Below are positions 56,036 to 64,000 of a DNA stretch of 64,000 nt, one piece after another (the stretch's first letter is position 1; the number at the start of each line of letters is the position of its first letter). The notes under the pieces are model-generated. The model searched no databases, was not told the DNA's origin, and saw only the letters and a program-made list of their open reading frames with translations. Location: assembly GCA_023627715.1 (NCBI GenBank), contig JAMAHW010000001.1:124001-188000 (forward strand), given 5' to 3'. This stretch comes from Periconia sp. R9002 (Eukaryota; Ascomycota; Dothideomycetes; Pleosporales; Periconiaceae). Position numbers and translations under genes: made by a program.

Positions 56036-56909
56036 GTGTTCCTCCGTTGGCCTCCTCATCCCCAACGATGTGATATTTCTTCTGCAAGCAACGGCCAAAG
56101 CGAGCCTTGCATTTTCAAGCTTCTATGTATACAGGAGCGCTTCAGACGACGAAAGACGACGATACCCCATCTGCATATCTCTGCATGCATAGTTTTAGGC
56201 GTACATTTCTTGTTTTATCCTTCCTACTTTGCATGATAATTCTCCCCCATCAGTTTGCATAGCATATGGGCATCACAGGCATTTCTGCATAGCCGATCAG
56301 GCGGGCACCAAAGTGCTTGGGCCTGTCGACATATCCTGATTGGCATGGCGTTGGCGGCTTCGAGCTTCATTTTCTTTATTTTGACTGCATGGCACGAACC
56401 GTGGAGGAACCCAGCGTGGCGTCTGCGTATATGCACCACGACACGAGTTGAACGTTGATAGAATCCAATCATGACTGGCCGTTTTTGACAATTGATCGTT
56501 GGATGCACTCACTGCACTTGTCCTTGGTGACGCAACCGTGAAACAAATATGCATGTTTTATGATTCAAGTCGTGTTCCGATTCTCTTCTAGTCCACAGCA
56601 GCAACATGTTCTCTTTGGGTTCCAAATCCCAGAACGCCCGAGCAATGCCATCATCGTCGATCTAACTTGGTAAAGCTCCGTCAAATCGCTGCTCGAATGA
56701 ACGAAGTAAAGTTTAAAAAAGGTTAAGAAGAAGAAGTAGAGAAGGTAAGAAAAAATGAACTATCAAAGAACAGAAAGATACACATTACATCGTATATGCC
56801 CCTATCCCACTCCCCCACAACAACACCATGACCATACCCATGAACAAACATCTCATGCATCTCCATCCGATGATCTGCCCATGTAAATAGAACTAAGCTA
56901 CCTACCTAC
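56036..56909. other. intergenic between convergent OTU and TRS85 genes
   Basis: 874 nt of 3' sequence from both genes; purine-rich stretch near 56710-56760. No gene seen. Confidence 0.6.
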
Positions 56910-59398
56910 CTACGCCCCCTCAAAATGATCGTCCCTGACCTCTCCACCATCCTGCGGCCTCCGCTCCGCCCTGGGACTCAACGGTCCCACGTCCACAGCC
57001 GGCGGCGCCGGCGCCCCAATCAAGCTCTTGCGATGCTGGCGTGGGGGATTCTTATCCAGCGTCTCGGGCGTTTCGTCGGCGATTACAAGACGACTCAGGC
57101 GTCGCGTTGCTGCTGCTGCTCCATCTTGCACGTCGTCTCCTGGAACGATATGACTTTCCCCTTCTTCACCCTCGCCATCATGCTCGTCTTGGTCCTCGTC
57201 GCCCTCCGCGAACCCGCGATTCGCGAGCCGCAGCCCGATGATCTGCTGGCGCAAGTTATCGACGAACGTCTGCATTTCGTCCGACGAGAGGCGCAGGGTG
57301 CCGCCCTCGCTGCGGATCCCGTACAGCGTGGTGGCGAGCTCAAGACACTTGTCGGCCTGCAGGGCGCGATCCATCTTCCACCACGTCTCGGCGGCGAGGA
57401 CGGCGTAGAAGGCGGCTTTGCGCCTGCGGGACCCGATGCGCAGGGCGCCGACGCCTTGCCGGACGACGTAGCACGCCGCGATGCGCTGTGTGAAGAGGGC
57501 GGCGCCGACGGGGCCCACGAGGCCCGCCTCGAGGATGCGGGATGCCCAGCGCGCGGCGTCGTCTGCGGCGGTTGACCCTCGGAGGCGCAGGAGCTCGAGG
57601 CCGAGCGCGAGCGTGCGCAGCGCGTAGTACGGTGCCGCGCTGCGCTGGCGGTCGGTGTAGCTGTAGCTGGCGTCCTGGATCCACGCGTTGATGTTGTCGG
57701 TGCGGGTTTTGGAGGACAGGGGACCGGGGGAGAGGAGGGCGGAGAGGGCGGCCATTTCGGCGGCGCCTGCGTAGTGGCGCCAGGCCTTGTCGGTTTGGAA
57801 GTCGGCACGCAGGATGTCGTAGGTGCTGAGGCCGAGCTTGTAGTCGCGCAGCATGAAGCAGTAGTCTGCGAGCTTGCGCATCAGCGCCTCGGGCGCGTCG
57901 GGACGGTAGAAGCCCTGCAGGCTGTCGTAGTTTGAGTTTGATGTTGAAGAGGACGAGGACGAGTTGCGGGAGCCGCCGAAGCCGGTCCAGCGTTTGGACA
58001 GAGACATGAAGCGCCCGGAGATGCCGCGGCGGCGCGCAAGGATCTGCTCGTTCCAGGTTGAGACGGCCCGCTCCATGTTGGGGATTATGGATTGGGCCAC
58101 GAGCTCGCGGATGAAGGTTCGGATGGCGGTGATGTCGGAATCGGGGAGGTAGGGGGTGGGATCTGTTATATCGTCTGCGGTTTCTGTAGTTGAGTTAGTA
58201 GGGACAGGATGGATAGATCTATATAAGGAGACATACCTCGCTTTTGGATCTCTGCTAGCTCTTCGGACGCAGACATCCATTCGCACGTCGGTAACCGCAC
58301 GCTATCATCATCGGAGGGTATGCATTGTTGACTCTTCAGGCGTAATAGATGGCAATGCAACCCAAAGTGACGTTTCATGGAATCGAAGGTCTGGTTGGAC
58401 TTTGCTATATCCCCCGTCTCTTCGTCGTGCACCAGAACATAATAGCGAAGGAAGTCGTTCTCTACCCACTGCGGGAATCGCAGGTCCCCATCATGCTGTC
58501 TGCTGTAGAGCCTCCTAAGCTCCTCTATAGGATTAGGATTACGCGAGGAAATGGCAATAACCCCCGCTACTGGATGGGCAAACGTTTCGTGCGGTACCAA
58601 CGGTAGGCCTGATAACAGTCGCCGAAGGTACAATGTGTAAAAAGGGGATGTGGTGCTCTCTTGCGGTTGCGGTTCCCCTTGGTTGAGGTAGTCGGCCACC
58701 ATATCCTGGGAATTGAATTCCGAGTATTGCAGATGCCGATCCACCAATTCTTCAATCTGTGGAACATCGCCGCCAACTCGTCGTGGCCGTATTGAGCTTG
58801 AAGAAACTCGTCCACCTTCCCTCGGTCCACTTGTCGAGTCTCTCCCCGGCATGGGCGGTAACCCAAGCCCCTCATTGACACCCACGAATCGCACCCCGAA
58901 GTCCTCATAGCTCTTACTTGCGCCCACGCTGTCTCGTACTGTGACTTTTCCGGGCACAGATTCACCAAATGGCCGCAGTAGCTGCAGCAAACCGCCCTCA
59001 AAACCCTTTGCCCGTATAAGCTCCTCCGTCTCGGCGTCCGCAAGTACCGCTACGTGTGGTGCGAAGGCCCTCTGTATGAGCGTCCTATGTTCGTCGGATA
59101 CGCCCGGGGGCAAACTTCCCGGAGTGCCTGCTCCATTTTGCCTTGAGCCCTGCGAGAACACGGAACTCGGTATGGTGGATGACGGTGCGGTAGGTGTGGC
59201 TGATCCGGAGCTGGGGCGCGAGCCCGATATCGACGTTGTGGACTCGAACAGTTTCTGTAGGGACGGATTTGACCTCCGGTATGGCAACGAAGCCAAAGAG
59301 GAAGCAGGAGAAGCGCGCTGCTTTGGCAATATCATGGAATTTTCCAGATGGGCGGGATATTTGGGGAGTTTGGGCGTAGCATCTTGCGGCGGCGTCAT
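56910..59398 (-). CDS. TRS85: TRAPP complex subunit Trs85/TRAPPC8
   Basis: Exon 2 is 56910-58183 and the preceding exon is 58237 up to at least 59398, with a 53-nt intron. From the first in-frame ATG (59398) the product is 811 residues. Family features include ALPEPPMTPP near the start, VPQIEELVDRHLQYSEFNSQDMV, SPFYTLYLRRLLSGLPLVPHETFAHPV, FPQWVENDFLRYYVLVHD, and in exon 2 MRKLADYCFMLRDYKLGLSTYDILRADFQTDKAW with ACYVVRQGV. Trs85 defines the TRAPPIII complex, which activates Ypt1/Rab1 in autophagy and secretion. The family sequence seems to extend upstream in the same frame (to about 59497) without an ATG, so a 5' exon or a sequence error is likely; the true start was not found. The C-terminal half is very GC-rich. 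Confidence 0.86.
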
Positions 59399-59766
59399 GG
59401 GGGGCTCGGGCAATGCGCCCACGGGTGAAAGATTGATGCGCGCGGGGTTTCCAAGGTCGCAGGCATATATGATTGCGCAGAAGAGATGTTGGAGGGTCGA
59501 ATTACGGCTTCATTTGCATAAGGGTGGGCTTTGACGTTTGTGTCATCGGTGGTGACGAGAAAAGGTGACGCTGGCCGATGCGGCCGCTCAGCTTTCTGAC
59601 TGGACGAAACATTAAACCTCCATCACCATCACCAAACCTCCCCTCTACGCTCCTTTGATTAAGTTTTCTATTCGTCGTCTATGCTATTGAGAGTTACATC
59701 TCCCTTTCATCATTATTTGGTGGCTTACTGTGTCATCCAGCCTGCCAAAGCGTTTGACTCACGTGA
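59399..59766. other. TRS85 5' part and shared upstream region with the CCA1-TTI2 gene
   Basis: About 59399-59497 is open in the TRS85 frame and looks coding. The rest must hold the missing TRS85 start and the promoters of both divergent genes. Confidence 0.5.
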
Positions 59767-62657
59767 ATGCCGTTGATGAGTCGTACCTTCTCTGTTTGTT
59801 CATCGCGAGCAATTTCTGTGCTACACAGATCGAATCCACAATTCTCTCAACTCCCTTATCGACTCACAAAAGCGACAATTCCTCTGACCAACCATCGATT
59901 TCTTTATTCTCCTCACAACCGCCGCATGCCTGCACGGAGAGAACTATCACCGGACCAGCAAGAAGAGCCGCGTCTGAAGCGGCGCAAAATTGAATTGGGC
60001 CAGCCTCGGTTTATTAGACCCTGGGGCACTATGAACCCTCAATCAGATTCAAATCCAACAACTTTCGAGTTGACGAAAAGCGAGACTCAGCTACGTGAAC
60101 TTCTTCTCGGTGTAGCCGCTTATATCGACGAAGCATCAACTAGCGAAGAAAATGTTACCGGAGTAGAAGTACCCACCGAGCTTAGCAAAGAGAAGGTTGT
60201 GTTGCGCTGGACTGGAGGCTGGGTCCGAGATAAGTTACTCGGGGTGGGAAGTCACGATGTCGATGTCGCAATCAACAAGTTGACCGGTGAGCATTTTGGA
60301 CTCAAAATGCTAGAGTATCTCAAGGTTCCCGGCAACATCGAGAAGCATGGACTTGACATGAAGGAGGGCCAGAAAATCGTGTCCGGATTACACACTATCA
60401 AAGCCAATCCTGAAGCTTCCAAAAACCTGGAAACAGCGACCATCAGGATTATGGGTATTGATCTGGATCTTGTCAACCTGAGGAAAGAGACGTACAATGA
60501 AGTCAGCCGGAACCCCGAGATGGAATTCGGCACCGCCGAGGAAGATGCAATGCGGCGTGACGCGACGGTCAATGCTATGTTTTACAACTTGAACACTCAG
60601 AAAATTGAAGACCTCACTGGACGAGGTTTTGAAGATATGGCTAACAAGATCATCAGAACCCCTTTGGAGCCTTACCAGACGTTCAAAGACGACCCACTCC
60701 GTGTATTGCGACTAATCCGGTTTGCTAGTCGTTTGAATTACACCATTGAGCCAGAGACAGCCAAAGCCATGGCGAACACAGACATTCAAGAGGCGCTCAA
60801 AATCAAGATCAAGCGCGAGAGAGTTGGCATTGAACTGGAGAAGATGCTCCGAGGGCCTGATCCCCACATGGCTCTTGCACTTATCCACGAGTTCGGCTTA
60901 TACCGTACCATCTTCACTGATCCTACAAGGGACATCCCGTCGCAACCTGATCTCGATTATTTTGTGCCGGCATATGATTTTATCCAATCTTTGCAGAATT
61001 CAGACGACCCTCTAATATCCAATATATCCAAGACACTTTTGAGGAATCCGGATGAACGGTATCTTTCATGGATATGTGCAGCGGTCATGCCCTGGGCCGA
61101 TGCACCACAAATTCCTAACTCAAAACCTACAAGATCACCATACCACGTAGCGTACTTGGTGGCACAGGAGGGCTTCAAAGCACCAAATAAGGTGTGCGAT
61201 GTCATTGCTGCATCGTTGAACAACAGCGAAGAAATCAGGAAGATAGTAGACAGATGTCCTAAAGAACGAGATGTTCTGGGTATGGCAGTCCGACGCTGGG
61301 GTGCCACCTGGAGGTCACAAGTTTTGTTCTCGCTTGTTTATGAGATCGTGCTGGGTTCTGTTTCCAAAGAAAGTAAGTAGCCCTCTGCAGTGGACTAACA
61401 TCGAAGACCCATTGTAGCAACCTTCATTGTCTCAAGTAGCCTCAGACTGACTTTTCCCCAGGCATTCTCCGACAGTACTCAGCATTCCTCACTCAAATGA
61501 CAGAACAGGATCTCTTAGAGGTCGACACTTTTAAACCTCTCGTCAACGGCAAGGAACTGGCCAGTGCTATGAGCATCAAACCGGGACCTTGGATGAAAGA
61601 CGCATTGGATGTAGTGATGGCCTGGCAACTCCGCAATCCCGATATCACAGATCCCTCCCAGGCCATAGAAGAGGTCAAGAAGTCTAGGAATAGTGAGCTT
61701 CCCTCTAGACTCATCACGCATTTTCTGTCGCTTACCATACCGCCTTTCTTTCCGCAGACTAGCTCCTCAGAAAACAGAGAGGACAAGCCGTGGAAGAACC
61801 CAAAAAATGAATACTTCCTGGATCTGCTGAAATGGAGCTTGAAGACTTCCTCTGAGGCTGATATCAAGAACAACATGCCTTTCTTGCGTCCACCGATCAT
61901 GGAAATGCTTCTTGACACTGATCTTTTGTGGCGGGCTCGCGCCTGTGAACTCATCACCCTCCTCGTAGAAGCTGCACCGCCTGCATTCATCACCACTCAT
62001 GGCTACGACAAGATGTTCTCTTCCGAACTCTTCCCCTTCTTCAACTTTCTCCCTTCCCTCACCCCAGAATCCGAATCCGTCACTCTTCTCCAAAGTGTAT
62101 ATCCTGCACTCATCGCTCTGTATAACGCGACCGGCAAAGAAGAGAAAATGTTGGATAAAATGGTCCGCGACGGCGTCATCAGCCCTCTCCACCATTTCCC
62201 TACGCCAGGCACCTATCCCAAGCTGGCAACCCTTCTCTTCACCGAGCTTGCCGAGTTGCTCAACCTTCTCAAAATCAACTCCGTCAAACACCTTCAGCAT
62301 ACCCTACCCCTTTTGAGCGCCATCATCGAAGACCCTCTCACACCGTCGCACCCTCCCCTCCTCGTAGCCGCGTGCAAAGCTACACAGAGCACTGTACTGA
62401 ATGGCTGGCCCCGCATTGACGTGGAGCGCGCTATGCAAATTTACGCCTGGGTATGCCATGCATGGATCAACTGCCGCAACTTCACGGACGAGACGAGCTT
62501 GAAGGATGCTCGTGCAGAGTTGAAGAATGTACTCGATATCGCCGATACGCTTCTGACGCAGCATGACAACGAGGATGTGAGAAAGACTTGGGCGGCGGAG
62601 AAGGAGAGAGCGGGGAAGCAGGACTTGTATCAAGGTTTATTCGAAGCCGTCCAGTGA
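59767..62657 (+). CDS. CCA1: tRNA CCA-adding enzyme fused to a Tti2-like domain
   Basis: Exons 59767-61372 and 61462-62657 flank an 89-nt intron and give 933 residues. The N-terminal ~600 residues are a class II CCA-adding enzyme: motif A (GGWVRDKLLG, then SHDVDVAI with both metal-binding Asp), motif B RRDATVNAMFY, motif C DPLRVLRLIRFASRL, motif D ERVGIELEKML, and the C-terminal KPLVNGKELASAM and KPGPWMKDAL in exon 2. It adds CCA to tRNA 3' ends. Without a stop, the same exon continues into ~310 helical residues resembling Tti2, a TTT complex subunit that helps fold TOR, ATM and ATR-type kinases (LFPFFNFLPSLTPESESVTLL, LKINSVKHLQ, LNGWPRIDVERAMQ). In-frame ATGs occur at residues 1, 4, 54 and 89, with a mitochondrial-type leader first. 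Confidence 0.9.
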
Positions 62658-64000
62658 GCGTGGTTTTACACTACCTACTCATTCACGTATGAAGAAGATG
62701 AAAGAATGAAACAAACGTGACTTGCATCATGCTCTGCCTTCTGGTCAATCTCAAGTGCTTTCCCTTGCAACTAACCGTTTAAATCCCCCCATAGAACGGC
62801 TAAGCAGTGGTATCGTCTCGTTTCATACACCAAACGGACATCACCAAGTTAAAACCTGTGTACCTTGTCCTCTAGTCTCCTAAAATATGCATGTGCATAC
62901 ATATGTAAGGTACGCTATAGTACAGTAGGTGTTGATGTACTGTACCTTACTACACTCCACGAAATCATACCATGCCATGCTATACCACCCATCGACGTCA
63001 TACATACATACCTTCTCTTCCTCTTGATTTCGCCGTGTTTCGTTCTTCCCATTGCTGTCTAGCTTACCTGCTTGTCTGCCTGTTTGCAGCGGAGCGTAAC
63101 GTAGTGGGGCGGGTTTGGTGGGGTGCACTGGGGTGTAAGGATTGATGATACATGGAGTTAGTACTGCACTGCACTGCTCGGCATCGCGGCATTTTTCATA
63201 GATAGGTAGGACGGAAAACCGGCACGGGGGGGGGGGGGGGGAGGTTGGGCAGACGGAGTGTTGTGGTGGTGGTGGCTGGAAAACCAGATGTTGTTTTGGT
63301 TTTTCTTGTGTGTTGGGTGTTTACTTCCCTTTTGTTCTTCTTTCTTTCTTCGAACTTTTTTTTAGCCCCAAGTTCAACTGCAAGTTCCGAGATTTGGAGG
63401 AGAGTGAGCATATAATGGGATGGGATTTATTATTATCCTCGTCCTACGTCACTGTTGGAAGGAGGGTTTTTTTGCATCTGTGTGTGGGTTGCCAGCGAGC
63501 GGCGGCGGCGGCTGCAAATGCAAGCAGGGTTCATTTACCCCCACACACCCAATACATACATGCACATGCATGCGGGATATATATATGGATTTCTTACCTT
63601 GCCTTACTTACTTTACCGAGCTAGGTAGTTGGGAGAAAATTGGAATATGTATTGGATTGATGCATGTTTGTATAGACAAGGTACTTTTATTCCTCCTGTT
63701 TTTGTAGATAACTAATTGCTTGGATATATCGAATCCTTCCCCCTCCCTCCTTACAAAATGGGCATGTAATGTTCCAGAAGTAAATGTATGGAAAGAGATT
63801 TTTTTTGGGGGGTTTCGCTCTCTTGTATTCATGAGTTTTTCACTCCTTTGGTGGTTCGTACATACATTGATGCGTACATACATACATGACTTTGATGTAA
63901 CCTACTGACTGACAGAGGGGAAACGGGCATCAAAGTCACTCTCGTCCGTCATTTAGTTACAAAAGAAACATCAATAAAATGGGAGCTTTGCATTCGCACA
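62658..64000. other. intergenic: right end of the window
   Basis: 1.34 kb with CATA, CCTT and T-rich short repeats, a 16-base G run (63226-63241) and no supported gene. Confidence 0.6.
63226..63241 (+). repeat. homopolymer run of 16 G
   Basis: Sixteen consecutive G, flanked by further G-rich sequence (GAGGTTGGG). It could form a G-quadruplex, and its exact length may be a sequencing or assembly estimate. Confidence 0.9.

Noticed and set aside
56925..57575. 216-codon plus-strand open frame
   Set aside because: Antisense to the very GC-rich TRS85 exon, where open frames arise on all strands by composition.
1..64000. CRISPR arrays, transposons, rRNA genes
   Set aside because: No regularly spaced repeats, transposase or reverse transcriptase frames, terminal repeats or rRNA sequence were seen.

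Overview
This window looks like chromosomal DNA of a filamentous ascomycete (Pezizomycotina). Introns are short, mostly 50-62 nt with GTRNGT..AG borders, genes are separated by 0.3-3.5 kb, and the families are fungal ones: a NirA-like Zn2Cys6 regulator, an AA9 lytic polysaccharide monooxygenase, an ERG2-type sterol isomerase and a Sna3/Pmp3 proteolipid. I could not fix the class. No rRNA, tRNA, transposon or CRISPR array was recognised. One 93-base run of N (27576-27668) sits in a TACA microsatellite.

Layout. 1-5.4 kb: a DDB1 homologue running off the left edge (-), divergent from RNA polymerase III subunit RPC37/RPC5, then 3-hydroxyisobutyrate dehydrogenase and a Sna3-like proteolipid. 7.9-20.6 kb: a Vcx1-type Ca2+/H+ exchanger, a 1330-residue SNF2/RING ATPase and a NirA-like regulator, all with long upstream regions. 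22-27 kb: the DEAD-box helicase Dbp7 (-) divergent from pantoate-beta-alanine ligase, then a small one-pass membrane protein. 27.2-30.7 kb is a gene-free, microsatellite-rich stretch. 30.7-34.7 kb: the AA9 enzyme and an F-box-like protein. 35.4-43.7 kb: ribose-5-phosphate isomerase (-) divergent from the NEDD8 E1 regulatory subunit, then RAD18 and an 835-residue disordered protein. 44.5-51.1 kb, all minus: an unrecognised, strongly codon-biased protein, a Cys-rich type I membrane protein, and a SET-domain protein with a signal peptide. 51.8-56 kb: ERG2, a peroxisomal D-amino-acid oxidase (-) and an OTU protease. 56.9-62.7 kb: TRS85/TRAPPC8 (-) divergent from a tRNA CCA-adding enzyme whose reading frame continues into a Tti2-like module.

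Most genes are unrelated housekeeping functions, many in head-to-head pairs with short shared upstream regions. Ubiquitin-related and damage-tolerance functions are frequent (DDB1, SNF2/RING ATPase, NEDD8 E1, RAD18, F-box-like, OTU), but this may be chance.

The most unusual object is the CCA1-Tti2 fusion at 59767-62657, which joins tRNA 3'-end maturation to a cochaperone of PIK-related kinases in one protein. It also carries three spaced in-frame start codons that suggest mitochondrial, nuclear and cytosolic forms. Other points worth checking are the secretory SET protein, the orphan codon-biased gene, a GC-AG intron and 5' extension in ribose-5-phosphate isomerase, and the unresolved 5' end of TRS85.
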